From Alphaproteobacteria bacterium (lineage in GTDB: Bacteria; Pseudomonadota; Alphaproteobacteria; Puniceispirillales; UBA1172): 59,962 nt of DNA. The translations under genes and the position numbers were made by a program. Shown here piece by piece: positions 24,709 to 33,658 of this stretch (positions are counted from its first letter, which is position 1; each line of letters opens with the position of its first letter). Where the stretch lies: positions 1 through 59,962 of the forward strand of contig JADHOM010000012.1 in assembly GCA_016778985.1 (NCBI GenBank), written 5' to 3'. A model generated the notes under the pieces. It made no database searches, was not told where the DNA came from, and saw only the letters and a program-made list of their open reading frames with translations.

Positions 24709-26193
24709 ATGGCAAATCGAGTTCCTGAACATGCGATGCTGATAAATGGCGATTGGGTGGCGGCATCTGATGGTAGCTATTTTGATAGCATCAATCCAGC
24801 CACGGGCGCGTTATGGGCGCGCGTTCCGGCGGCAACTGCAGATGATGTTAATCGCGCGGTTGACAGCGCATATGACGCCTTTACCAATGGCCCATGGTCA
24901 CGCATGACCCCGACAGAGCGCGGCCATTGCCTGCGCCGGTTAGGTGATTTGCTCGCTGAAAAATCAGAAGAGTTCGGCCGTATTGAAGCCATTGATACCG
25001 GAAAATTGTTCAAAGAAACCCGCTGGCAAGCCAAATATATTGCTGAGTTTTTTCATTTCTATGCTGGCGCCGCTGATAAAATTCATGGCGAAACGCTCCC
25101 CATTGATAAGCCTGATATGTTTGTTTTCACCAAAAGAGAGCCTTTGGGGGTGATCGCGGCGGTTGTTCCATGGAACTCACAGCTGTTCTTGGCAGCGGTC
25201 AAAATTGGCCCTGCATTGGCGGCTGGTAATACGATTGTTTTGAAGGCATCTGAACATGCCTCGGTAGCCATGCTTGCTTTTGGCAAGCTGATTGCTGAGG
25301 CCGGAATACCTGATGGTGTGGTCAATATTGTGACGGGTTTTGGTGATCCATGCGGCAAATATTTAACAACGCATCCCAAAGTCGCGCGGATAAGCTTTAC
25401 GGGCGGCCCTCAATCAGCCAAGCATATTATCCATAATTCAGCTGAAAACTTTGCTGAAGTATCGCTGGAGTTGGGCGGTAAATCACCTTTTATCTGTTTT
25501 GATGATGCGGATTTGGATAGCGCCGTTAATGGCGCAGTGTCAGGTATTTTTGCCGCCAGTGGGCAGAGTTGTGTGGCTGGCTCACGCCTGTATCTTCATG
25601 ACAGCATTGCTGATGCATTTTTGGATCGCATGAAAGCGGTGGCCGAACAGGTGCGTATTGGTGACCCCTTATCCGAGGCGACAGAGGTTGGGCCATTATG
25701 TACGCCCGCGCAAGTTGACCTATGCCGAAGTGAGGTTGCTTTTGCCATTGCCGAAGGCGCAACATTGGTAACCGGCGGCAAATCTCCTGATGGTCTATCT
25801 GGACAATATTTTGAGCCGACGATATTGGATTGCCCGCGCCAAGATTTACGCATTGTTGACACCGAATTATTCGGCCCTGTGGTAGCCGCTATTCGGTTCA
25901 AGACCGAGGCTGAAGTCATTGCCATGGCCAATGATACTAAACATGGATTAGCGGCAGGCATTTTCACCCGTGACGGCGCCCGTGCGATGCGCGTCTCCGA
26001 TGCGATCAGGGCTGGCATTGTCTGGGTCAATACCTATCGGGCAATATCGCCGATAGCTGAGTTTGGCGGCATGAAACATTCAGGTTATGGCAGAGAGAGC
26101 GGATTTCAGGCGGTATATGACTATACCAGACCAAAAACCGTTTGGATAAACACCTCGTCAGAGCCACTAGGAAGTCAATTTGTGGCAAGATAA
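24709..26193 (+). CDS. NAD(P)-dependent aldehyde dehydrogenase
   Basis: 494 residues, full length. Catalytic residues are all present: Asn155 (VVPWNSQL), Lys179, Glu254 (VSLELGGKSP) and nucleophile Cys288 (ASGQSCVAGSR). The NAD-site glycine motif is FTGGPQSAK (230-238), and FGGMKHSGYGRE lies at the C-terminus. It oxidises an aldehyde to the acid in the cytoplasm; the closest style is betaine/4-aminobutyraldehyde or aromatic-aldehyde dehydrogenases, substrate not determinable. AGGAG precedes ATG. First gene of a plus-strand set with the LLM oxidoreductase 23 bases downstream. Confidence 0.93.
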   Translation: MANRVPEHAMLINGDWVAASDGSYFDSINPATGALWARVPAATADDVNRAVDSAYDAFTNGPWSRMTPTERGHCLRRLGDLLAEKSEEFGRIEAIDTGKLFKETRWQAKYIAEFFHFYAGAADKIHGETLPIDKPDMFVFTKREPLGVIAAVVPWNSQLFLAAVKIGPALAAGNTIVLKASEHASVAMLAFGKLIAEAGIPDGVVNIVTGFGDPCGKYLTTHPKVARISFTGGPQSAKHIIHNSAENFAEVSLELGGKSPFICFDDADLDSAVNGAVSGIFAASGQSCVAGSRLYLHDSIADAFLDRMKAVAEQVRIGDPLSEATEVGPLCTPAQVDLCRSEVAFAIAEGATLVTGGKSPDGLSGQYFEPTILDCPRQDLRIVDTELFGPVVAAIRFKTEAEVIAMANDTKHGLAAGIFTRDGARAMRVSDAIRAGIVWVNTYRAISPIAEFGGMKHSGYGRESGFQAVYDYTRPKTVWINTSSEPLGSQFVAR

Positions 26194-26216
26194 TTAGGGA
26201 TAGATAGGAGAGTGAG

Positions 26217-27254
26217 ATGAAATTTCATTTAGCAGTAAATCTGGAACGCATGGATGACAATATCGCCATGAAAGATGTTCGCGATCACACCCTTAAGATG
26301 GTTCAGATGGCTGATCAGGCGGGCTTTGAGATTGCTTGGGCGGCAGAACATCACGCGCTTGAAATGACGATTGCGCCAAACCCTTTCTCGCTGCTTGTTT
26401 GGTGGGGTGAAAACACGAAAAATATTCGCCTGGGCTGTGCTGTTGTTAATGCCTCTTACTGGCATCCGATTAAGCTTGCGGGTGAAGCGGCTATGACAGA
26501 TTTACTGACCGATGGCCGACTTGAGTTTGGTATTGGTTCAGGTGCCTATCAGCGTGAATTTGATCGCATGATGCCAGGATTGAAACAGTCCGATGCGTGG
26601 AAATATATGAATGAAATGTTGCCTGCCTTACTTAATTTATGGAAAGGCGATTACGAACATAACGGCGAGCTCTGGCAATTCCCGCTATCGACATCCATTC
26701 CAAAACCGGTTCAAGACCCGCATCCACCACTTTGGGTGGCAGCACGATCACCTATTACCTATGATTACGCCATTCAGAATAATTGTAATGTCATGTGCTG
26801 GCCTTTGACACGCGATTTTTCTGAGGCAGAACTGTATAAACAGCGACTCGATGAGGCGATGGAAAAGTTTCCAAATGCCAAGCGTCCTGAGTTTGCTCTC
26901 ATGCGCCACGCCGCAGTCTATGAAAATAAGCAAAGCCGGGATATCGCTATTCAGTCTATTCAATGCGTGCTGGGACAATTTGAAAATCTGTTCCGCAATA
27001 TGGGTGATGTGAAAGACGGTTTTCCAAAACAGATTCCCCTTAGCGAGCTAGCGAATAGAGACGAATATAATGGCGAAATGCTAGAAGAAAATCTGCTCTT
27101 TGGATCACCAGATGAAGTCATTGAAAAGCTTAAGCGCTATGAGGCGCTGGGCGTGGACTCCTTTATTTACTATGCCAGTATGGGGATGCCGTTGGATGAA
27201 CAGATCAAATCTATGGAGCTATTCTGCGATAAGGTTATGCCCGCGCTTGCCTAA
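26217..27254 (+). CDS. LLM class (luciferase-like) flavin-dependent oxidoreductase
   Basis: 345 residues, TIM-barrel luciferase-like pattern: AWAAEHHALEMTIAPNPFSL near 40, RLGCAVVNASYWHPIKLAGE (about 72-91), LLTDGRLEFGIGSGAYQREF, WVAARSP and the C-terminal LLFGSPDEVIEKLKRYEALG, which is typical of the family. It uses FMNH2 or F420 for monooxygenation. No flavin reductase gene is adjacent. Shine-Dalgarno AGGAG lies upstream; it follows ALDH closely and precedes an alpha/beta hydrolase, which suggests oxygenation, hydrolysis and aldehyde oxidation in one catabolic route. Confidence 0.9.
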   Translation: MKFHLAVNLERMDDNIAMKDVRDHTLKMVQMADQAGFEIAWAAEHHALEMTIAPNPFSLLVWWGENTKNIRLGCAVVNASYWHPIKLAGEAAMTDLLTDGRLEFGIGSGAYQREFDRMMPGLKQSDAWKYMNEMLPALLNLWKGDYEHNGELWQFPLSTSIPKPVQDPHPPLWVAARSPITYDYAIQNNCNVMCWPLTRDFSEAELYKQRLDEAMEKFPNAKRPEFALMRHAAVYENKQSRDIAIQSIQCVLGQFENLFRNMGDVKDGFPKQIPLSELANRDEYNGEMLEENLLFGSPDEVIEKLKRYEALGVDSFIYYASMGMPLDEQIKSMELFCDKVMPALA

Positions 27255-27319
27255 TGCCCGCGCTTGCAGATAACCCATAATTGCGGATTGCCCTAAATAG
27301 CATAAAGGTTAGCATCATC

Positions 27320-28132
27320 ATGATACATGCTGAACGAGCTCAAGGCACCGCATTCTGGGACAATGGCAAAGCCGCAAAACCGCATCATATGCCGCTCATT
27401 TTCATTCATGGCTTAGGGCTTGATCACCATTGCTTTGATGGCATCATTGCAGCCCTATCAGCAACCCACCGCGTCATCAGCTTTGATCTGGCAGGGCATG
27501 GCAACACCCCGGCTGATCCGAGTGAGCGGCCTAGCCTGGATCTATTTGCCCGCCAAACGCTAGCCCTCATGAACCACCTGGATTTAGACAAAGCGGTTTT
27601 AATTGGGTTTTCACTGGGCGGTATGATCAATCGCCGTTTTGCCATGGATTATCCAGATCGAACAGCCGGGCTAGTGGTTATGAACTCACCTCATCATCGT
27701 GGTGAGGCTGGCCAGAAAGCGGTTGAGGAGCGCGCCAAGCAAACTCGCCATGAGGGTGTGGCGGCAACTATGGAGGCAACGCTAGCCAGATGGTATACTG
27801 ATGCATTTCGCGTAAAGCATCCTGAGATAATGCAACAGACCGCCGCTCAGTTATTGCGTAATGATCCCGATTGGTATGCCGATTGCCGCTATGTTCTAGC
27901 CGCAGGAGTAACCGAATTGATTAAGCCAGAACCGCCAATCTATTGCCCTAGCCTGATTATCACATGCCAGAATGATAGTGGTAGCACGGTTGCGATGAGC
28001 CATCAAATCAGCGCCGAAATTGCCGCCTCACAAACCCAGATTATCCCTGACTTACAACATCTTGGATTAATCGAAGCACCAGACCTCTTTAGTGATGCTA
28101 TTAGTCAATTTCTCTATGCCAATACAATGTGA
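27320..28132 (+). CDS. Alpha/beta-fold hydrolase
   Basis: 270 residues from ATG 27320; an in-frame start at 27281 lies too close to the previous gene and reads poorly. Oxyanion segment FIHGLGLDH (28-36), nucleophile elbow GFSLGG with Ser98, acid in LIITCQNDSGST (Asp near 218-222) and the His in LQHLGLIEAPDLF near 251. This resembles 3-oxoadipate enol-lactonase/carboxylesterase-type enzymes, but the substrate is not fixed. It lies 65 bases after the LLM gene on the same strand. Confidence 0.87.
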   Translation: MIHAERAQGTAFWDNGKAAKPHHMPLIFIHGLGLDHHCFDGIIAALSATHRVISFDLAGHGNTPADPSERPSLDLFARQTLALMNHLDLDKAVLIGFSLGGMINRRFAMDYPDRTAGLVVMNSPHHRGEAGQKAVEERAKQTRHEGVAATMEATLARWYTDAFRVKHPEIMQQTAAQLLRNDPDWYADCRYVLAAGVTELIKPEPPIYCPSLIITCQNDSGSTVAMSHQISAEIAASQTQIIPDLQHLGLIEAPDLFSDAISQFLYANTM

Positions 28133-28394
28133 ACGCCATAAGACCCCGAATACTTCAATAGTTACCACCAAAGTTAGACAAGACCATACCCCAAGAAAGG
28201 ACAATCATTATGACAACTTCTGCTCCCCAACAGATTTTCGGCGACAACATGAATGAAGATGCTAACAGATTCTAAAATTAAATATTTCCACTATCTGCTG
28301 TATTGATGTTTATTGTAAATTATAAAAACTATCCTTTTCCGCATTTATGATGACAATGTATTAATAGTAAATATGTATTCAAAGAGGGATTTCT
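28133..28394. other. Intergenic stretch with a vestigial 17-codon ORF
   Basis: AAAGGA at about 28196 and ATG at 28209 start a reading frame of 17 codons (MTTSAPQQIFGDNMNEDANR, then F) ending in TAA. The good ribosome site but immediate stop suggests the 5' end of a gene whose body has been deleted. The rest (28265-28380) is AT-rich and holds the presumed promoter of the acyl-CoA dehydrogenase gene. Confidence 0.35.
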
Positions 28395-29573
28395 ATGGCT
28401 TCGAGTACCGTAACAGATGACAGTTTATTAGATGAGATCAGATTAGCCATCAAAAAGATTTGCGCTGATTTTCCTGGCACATATTGGCAAGAGCTTGATC
28501 GCAACCGCGCCTATCCCACCGATTTTGTCAATGCGTTAACTGCATCAGGATGGCTGGCGGCGCTTATCCCCGAAGAATATGGCGGCTCCGGATTAACTAT
28601 GGAAGCGGCTACAGTTATTCTGGAAGAGATTCATGCTAATGGCTGTAATGCCGCGGCTTGTCATGCCCAAATGTATACCATGGGGACAGTGATGCGGCAT
28701 GGCTCAGACGCACAGAAACAAAAATATCTGCCAGAAATTGCCGCAGGGCGGCTTCGCTTGCAAGCCTTTGGCGTCACCGAACCAAGCAGCGGTACGGATA
28801 CGTTGGCGCTGAAAACAACTGCTAAAAAGACAGATCAGGGTTGGCGCATCAATGGTCAGAAAATCTGGACATCGCGGGCAGAATATTCGGACTTAATGCT
28901 GTTGCTTGCTCGCACCACGCCTCGTGATCAGGTTCAAAAACGCACCGATGGGCTATCCGTGTTTTTGCTGGAAATGAAAGATTTGATTGGTAATGGCATT
29001 ACTATCCGGCCGATTCGCACCATGATTAATCATGCCACTACCGAAGTGTTTTTTGATGATGTTGAGATACCGCATGAGGCACTTGTTGGCGAACAAGGCC
29101 AAGGCTTTTCCTATATTCTTTCGGGGATGAATGCGGAACGCATACTTATCGCCGCTGAATGTATTGGTGATGCCAAATGGTTTTTAGATACGGCCACGAA
29201 ATATGCCAATGACCGGAGCATTTTTGGCGGGCCAATCGGTCAGAATCAAGGCATTCAGTTTCCTCTCGCCAAAGCCTATGCGCATATGATGGCGGCAGAG
29301 TTAATGGTACAGAAAGCCGCCCGACTCTATGATAATAAAAGCGCTCATGGCATAGAAGCAAACACTGCTAAAATGCTGGCCGCCGATGCCTCATGGGAAG
29401 CTGGAGAGGCGTGTTTGCAGACTCATGGCGGTTTTGGATTTGCCGAAGAATATGACGTTGAGCGCAAGTTTCGTGAAACTAGACTGTATCAAGTCGCCCC
29501 AATATCAACCAATTTGATATTATCGTTTCTTGCTGAAAAGGGATTGGGGTTACCCCGATCATATGGAAAATAG
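28395..29573 (+). CDS. Acyl-CoA dehydrogenase
   Basis: 392 residues. FAD and substrate motifs: AFGVTEPSSGTDT (124-136), KIWTSRAEYSD (156-166), QGFSYILSGMNAERI (236-250), YANDRSIFGGPIGQNQGIQF and the C-terminal THGGFGFAEEYDVERKFRET. The usual base Glu near the C-terminus is absent (QVAPISTNLIL). Glu248 in the MNAERI helix sits where isovaleryl-CoA dehydrogenase has its base, so an isovaleryl-CoA-like chemistry is plausible. AGAGGG precedes ATG. It oxidises an acyl-CoA and passes electrons to ETF; probably part of the catabolic group that begins with ALDH. Confidence 0.9.
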   Translation: MASSTVTDDSLLDEIRLAIKKICADFPGTYWQELDRNRAYPTDFVNALTASGWLAALIPEEYGGSGLTMEAATVILEEIHANGCNAAACHAQMYTMGTVMRHGSDAQKQKYLPEIAAGRLRLQAFGVTEPSSGTDTLALKTTAKKTDQGWRINGQKIWTSRAEYSDLMLLLARTTPRDQVQKRTDGLSVFLLEMKDLIGNGITIRPIRTMINHATTEVFFDDVEIPHEALVGEQGQGFSYILSGMNAERILIAAECIGDAKWFLDTATKYANDRSIFGGPIGQNQGIQFPLAKAYAHMMAAELMVQKAARLYDNKSAHGIEANTAKMLAADASWEAGEACLQTHGGFGFAEEYDVERKFRETRLYQVAPISTNLILSFLAEKGLGLPRSYGK

Positions 29574-29595
29574 TTGTTTGATCTCAGGTTAACAT

Positions 29596-30561
29596 ATGTC
29601 CCCTCATCAGCAGGATGGCGCTGCTAGCTCCTCGAAAAAGCCCGAGCTTACCCAGCAATCCGCAACATCGCTAATCCCGCCCAATATGTATTGTTTGCTG
29701 GCGGTACTGGCATGGTCACTTGGCTTTCCCGTTGGCTCTGTTTTAATGGAAACGTGGGATTTGGTGACCTTACTGCTTATCAAATTATTACCTAGCACCG
29801 TTCTCTTGTTAATCTATTGGCGGTTCACCGAAGGCCGATTACCCCTTAACTGGCATTTATGGAAAAAGGGATTGGTCATAGGCGGCATAGGGTTTGGTTT
29901 TGGCACCGTATTGTTGCTTTATGGCCAACAAATATCTAATCCTGTAACCCCAGCAATAGCGGCTGCCATGATGCCGATTATGGGAGCAATCCTCGAAGTC
30001 GTGCTTGACCGCCGGGTCATCACACCAAAGTTAGTGATAGGGATTATTTGCGCCTTATTTGGCGGTTTAATAGCGGCCGGAGTGCGCTGGCAAGGCTATG
30101 ATATTGGCGTCGGCTTTATATGGTGTTTGAGTGCTGTTATCCTTTATGCTTGGGCAACACGGGCAACAAATGTCAACCTAGATGAATTAACATCCATAGG
30201 ACAGACGACAATCACTTTGGCTGGCGCCGGATGTTTTATCAGTATCACTTGGCTCATCGTCGCAGCCATGTATCCGCAGCAGATATATATTGGCCCGATC
30301 ACCTCACAAAGCCTGTTAATGTTGTTTGCCTTTTCGATTTTATCCACCGCCTTGTCACAGCCATTTTGGATAGCAGGCGCGCGCCAATTAGGCGTAGCTA
30401 TTGCCTCATTTCATCTCAATGCCGTGCCGGTATATGTGATGGCAATCATGGTCTATGGCTTTGATGGTAAATGGGACATCATGCGCTTAGGCGGTGCCGT
30501 GATTGTCGGCATAGGTGTCATTATTGCGCAGTCAGAACCGGTCAGACGACGACCGTCTTAA
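29596..30561 (+). CDS. EamA (DMT superfamily) transporter
   Basis: 321 residues with about ten hydrophobic segments in two EamA repeats: first from CLLAVLAWSLGFPVGSVLME (about 32), second from IWCLSAVILYAWATRAT. The signature PVTPAIAAAMMPIMGAILEV (115-134) belongs to the first repeat. Inner-membrane exporter or importer of small metabolites. It starts 22 bases after the acyl-CoA dehydrogenase, so probably co-transcribed. Convergent with idi (31-base gap). Confidence 0.88.
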   Translation: MSPHQQDGAASSSKKPELTQQSATSLIPPNMYCLLAVLAWSLGFPVGSVLMETWDLVTLLLIKLLPSTVLLLIYWRFTEGRLPLNWHLWKKGLVIGGIGFGFGTVLLLYGQQISNPVTPAIAAAMMPIMGAILEVVLDRRVITPKLVIGIICALFGGLIAAGVRWQGYDIGVGFIWCLSAVILYAWATRATNVNLDELTSIGQTTITLAGAGCFISITWLIVAAMYPQQIYIGPITSQSLLMLFAFSILSTALSQPFWIAGARQLGVAIASFHLNAVPVYVMAIMVYGFDGKWDIMRLGGAVIVGIGVIIAQSEPVRRRPS

Positions 30562-30592
30562 TCATAGCAAAGATGATAAATCTGGGCAGCCA

Positions 30593-31627
30593 TCATGAAA
30601 GCGGCGCAATGGCTCCATCAGCCTCTTTTAATGCTTTGATATTGGATGAGCCAGTCAGGAACATAGCTACCCTGATCTGATCTTTCCAGATGTCCAGAAC
30701 ATGACTAAGCTGATCAGGGTGCAGGCTGCCATCAGCGGCTTCTAGTGCCTTGATAAAGACCCCTGCCGCCGCCACTATATCCGCCCCCAGCCATAAGCAA
30801 CGTGCCACATCAAGACCATGGCGGACACCGCCTGAGCCAATCAGCTGAATATCATTAACGGCATCACGCAAATCAAGTAATGCCTGACATGTCGGGATAC
30901 CCCAATCCATGAATGGAGCCATAATATCTTGGCGTCTCTGATCTGTCCGGCTGTTTTCTATGCGGGCCCAATTTGTGCCACCTAGCCCCGCAACATCAAA
31001 ATATCTAATCCCAATATCGCGCAGTCGGGTGACAGCCTTGACACTTAATCCAGCACCGACTTCTTTGATCATAATTGGGGTCGATGTGGACTTAACCAGC
31101 TTAGCCAGCATATCCATGACACCTCGCCAAGCGCGATCACCTTCGGGCTGAACCAATTCTTGCAAGGGATTAAGATGAATGGCGAGGGCATCTGGCGCCA
31201 GATCATCTATGGCTTTCAGGGCAAGCGTGAGGCCGCCTTCCTCAATGAGTTGTGCCGCCCCAAGATTACCAATAAGCGGGATATCTTGCGCTAATGCCCG
31301 CAACTGAGATTGGCTATTATTCTGACTTAATGATGCTCTTTGAGAGCCTACCCCAAAAGCCAATTTATGCGTATTGGCGATCTCTGCTAGCAGCTTATTG
31401 ATCGCATCACCACGCGCTGACCCACCGGTCATGCCACTAATCATTAATGGCGCAGCAAGCGGTTTGCCCAAAAACCGTGTTCTTGTATCAATATCGTCAG
31501 CATCACATTCTGGCAACGCCTGATGGGTTAGACGCACATGGTCAAGGCTGTTGGGGACTTGTGCCAATGCCTCAGCGTCTTTAGCAAGATCAATATGCTC
31601 ATCTTTTCTTGTGCTTAGATCAGACAT
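30593..31627 (-). CDS. fni: Type 2 isopentenyl-diphosphate delta-isomerase (FMN-dependent)
   Basis: 344 residues from ATG 31627, chosen for GGAG nine bases upstream; the ATG overlaps the end of blh by eight bases, so translation is coupled. Motifs: RKDEHIDLA (7-15), MISGMTGGSARGD, GVGSQRASL, LIGNLGAAQL, IMIKEVGAG, GLGGTNWARIE and IGSGGVRHGLDVARCLWLGA, as in FMN-dependent IDI-2. It interconverts IPP and DMAPP, supplying precursors for GGPP and so retinal. Last gene of the seven-gene proteorhodopsin/retinal cluster. Confidence 0.93.
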   Translation of the reverse strand: MSDLSTRKDEHIDLAKDAEALAQVPNSLDHVRLTHQALPECDADDIDTRTRFLGKPLAAPLMISGMTGGSARGDAINKLLAEIANTHKLAFGVGSQRASLSQNNSQSQLRALAQDIPLIGNLGAAQLIEEGGLTLALKAIDDLAPDALAIHLNPLQELVQPEGDRAWRGVMDMLAKLVKSTSTPIMIKEVGAGLSVKAVTRLRDIGIRYFDVAGLGGTNWARIENSRTDQRRQDIMAPFMDWGIPTCQALLDLRDAVNDIQLIGSGGVRHGLDVARCLWLGADIVAAAGVFIKALEAADGSLHPDQLSHVLDIWKDQIRVAMFLTGSSNIKALKEADGAIAPLS

Positions 31628-32477
31628 CTGACGCTCCATTATGATTGGCATGATGATTGGTATGATATTCGGCTTCAAAACGGGGGCGGAACAAGCTGTC
31701 AATCAACAAACTATGCGGCACTGTCAACGCCGCTAAGCCAATAAATACCACCATCATACTAGCAGGCATAGCACCTTCTGTCGGCAATAGCAGCGTATAG
31801 ATCACGATCCCAGCAAGCCAGCTGGCAACCGTAAATACTGCTGTCAGCCCAATAACCAGTCGTGGCGACAGCATCTGATTAAGCATAATCATGATACGGC
31901 TGACATGCCTGATGGTATGGATCAAACAGAAATAGATCGCAAATGCGACCAAGGCAGGCAGAACATAGATCATAACGCCAAGCCCTATCCATTCAGCAAG
32001 CCTGGCCCATAACCGCCGATCAAGCGCGCCAATCACCAGATATATGGCGGCTATCGGGAGCCAAATCCGCATGGCCACATCAATCCACACCCATAACTGG
32101 ACGGTATTACCAAAAACCAACCATTGAAAAATCTGATCCGCTGCCATGCGATCAAATTGGCTTATCCCTAAGACAACTAATCCGCCATGGCTTATGGCTT
32201 GAATATAGCGTATCCATGGGGGCAGATAGCTCAAGCTATCACCACGGCCAAAATGCCAAATGCTAAGCAAAAGAAACCCGAATAAGGAGAGTTGCGGTTG
32301 CCACAGCCAGACCCCAACGACTAGCATCGCGATCAAAATATAGATTACCAAAAAGCTAATCAGCCGCAGTAAAGATTGCCCATAGCCCATAGCAATAGCC
32401 ACCGCACCATCCATAGCGCCATGTGGCAAGCCGATCAAAACAACAGATAAGAGCGCAATGATGGTGACATAATCCAT
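31620..32477 (-). CDS. blh: Beta-carotene 15,15'-dioxygenase (Brp/Blh family)
   Basis: 285 residues, very hydrophobic with about seven to eight TM segments. The candidate iron-binding histidines are in place: His19 (GLPHGAMDG), His75 (SIWHFGRGDS), His187 and His191 (IHTIRHVSR); their spacing matches the Blh pattern. It cleaves beta-carotene symmetrically into two retinal molecules, the chromophore for the proteorhodopsin at the head of the cluster. The C-terminal end overlaps idi by eight bases. Confidence 0.93.
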   Translation of the reverse strand: MDYVTIIALLSVVLIGLPHGAMDGAVAIAMGYGQSLLRLISFLVIYILIAMLVVGVWLWQPQLSLFGFLLLSIWHFGRGDSLSYLPPWIRYIQAISHGGLVVLGISQFDRMAADQIFQWLVFGNTVQLWVWIDVAMRIWLPIAAIYLVIGALDRRLWARLAEWIGLGVMIYVLPALVAFAIYFCLIHTIRHVSRIMIMLNQMLSPRLVIGLTAVFTVASWLAGIVIYTLLLPTEGAMPASMMVVFIGLAALTVPHSLLIDSLFRPRFEAEYHTNHHANHNGASDV

Positions 32478-32488
32478 TATGTGATCGC

Positions 32489-32526
32489 TCTCATTTTATG
32501 TCTCACTTCTCATTTTATGTCTCACT
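32489..32526. repeat. 2 x 19-bp tandem repeat between crtY and blh
   Basis: TCTCATTTTATGTCTCACT occurs twice in direct succession (32489-32507 and 32508-32526), with a partial third copy continuing into the crtY 3' end. The repeat duplicates the crtY stop region and lies just before the blh start. Probably slippage; it may affect translation coupling of blh. Confidence 0.7.
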
Positions 32527-33658
32527 TTATGTCTTTCCAGGGCCGTGAAAACATGGCTCTTATAAAAGGCCATTTTGGCATCGCCATGATGATTTTCAAG
32601 CGTAATCGATGGCTTGCTAATCCTGACATAAAGAGCGCCATTTCATCACCAGTGAGCGCCTTTGCGATTGCCACAAATAGGCGTGGCGCATATTCCGGAT
32701 GTTTTTTGATGACCGCTAAAAATATCGCATCCATCCATAAATCCAGCCGTTTATGAGGCGGTTTGAAACGTAACTTGCCATAGGTTTTGTGACTAGCTAG
32801 GGCGGTTTCTATTTGCCGCTGAATAAAGACAAAGGCATAGCCAGATGATGGCCTGATAGCACCGCCATTGCCGCCAATAGCATCAACCTTATCATCACGC
32901 GGCGCCAAAAATCCCATCGGGATAACGCCTTCTTCGCGGCGCAAAACCATTGTCTTGCCAGTCTTTAGGACGTGATCACAATAATCAGAAATCGCCTTAT
33001 CATAAAAATTGTCGGGGGCGAGTTCAGGGCTAAACATTGTCGATTCGACCAGCGCCCTATTTTTCGCATATGGCAGCACATAGATAAAATGGATGCCGCG
33101 GCTTTGATCACAGCGAAAATCCATCAACACCGCACATTCAGGGTCAAAGACATCATGTTCGGTTTTAATCTCAACACCGCGAAAATGTTGCAGCATTATG
33201 CCTTTGGGTAAGTCTGGCGTCCGGCTATCGGCAATCTGGTCAAAGACGGGCAATTCAGGTTCCGCCACTAATTCAATCGCCGTTTTATGAGGCATGATAT
33301 CAGTCACCTTAGCGGCCGTGAATATGACCCCTTGCTGGCGCGCCAAAATCCGGCAATGATTAAGCCATGCCTTCGATTCAATCGCCATATAGGGGTGATG
33401 CTGTGCTGTCTGAATATGCCGATCTGTGTTTGTGATAATGGCCCAGCGCGACCATGTTTTGCGGGCAATGGACGCCGCCACCTCTAAGCCCGTGATCTCT
33501 AAGCTCTGGATCGACCAGCATCCCCAATTATGATCACGCCGCGTCTGATGATCAGGGTGGTCAATGACTGTCATTGCCATATCTGGCAATTCCGCCGCCC
33601 TTGCCGCCAGCGATAATCCAGCACAGCCACCACCCAGGATTGCCAGATGTTTTGTCAT
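32522..33658 (-). CDS. crtY: Lycopene beta-cyclase
   Basis: 378 residues. N-terminal dinucleotide-binding motif ILGGGCAGLSLAARAAE (7-23), then DHNWGCWSIQ, typical of CrtY, and VLMDFRCDQSRGIHFIYVLP, AIGGNGGAIRPSSGYAFVFI. The enzyme cyclises both ends of lycopene to beta-carotene. Its start overlaps the crtB stop by four bases (ATGA), so translation is coupled. Forty-four bases, including a tandem 19-bp repeat, separate it from blh. Confidence 0.93.
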   Translation of the reverse strand: MTKHLAILGGGCAGLSLAARAAELPDMAMTVIDHPDHQTRRDHNWGCWSIQSLEITGLEVAASIARKTWSRWAIITNTDRHIQTAQHHPYMAIESKAWLNHCRILARQQGVIFTAAKVTDIMPHKTAIELVAEPELPVFDQIADSRTPDLPKGIMLQHFRGVEIKTEHDVFDPECAVLMDFRCDQSRGIHFIYVLPYAKNRALVESTMFSPELAPDNFYDKAISDYCDHVLKTGKTMVLRREEGVIPMGFLAPRDDKVDAIGGNGGAIRPSSGYAFVFIQRQIETALASHKTYGKLRFKPPHKRLDLWMDAIFLAVIKKHPEYAPRLFVAIAKALTGDEMALFMSGLASHRLRLKIIMAMPKWPFIRAMFSRPWKDIK

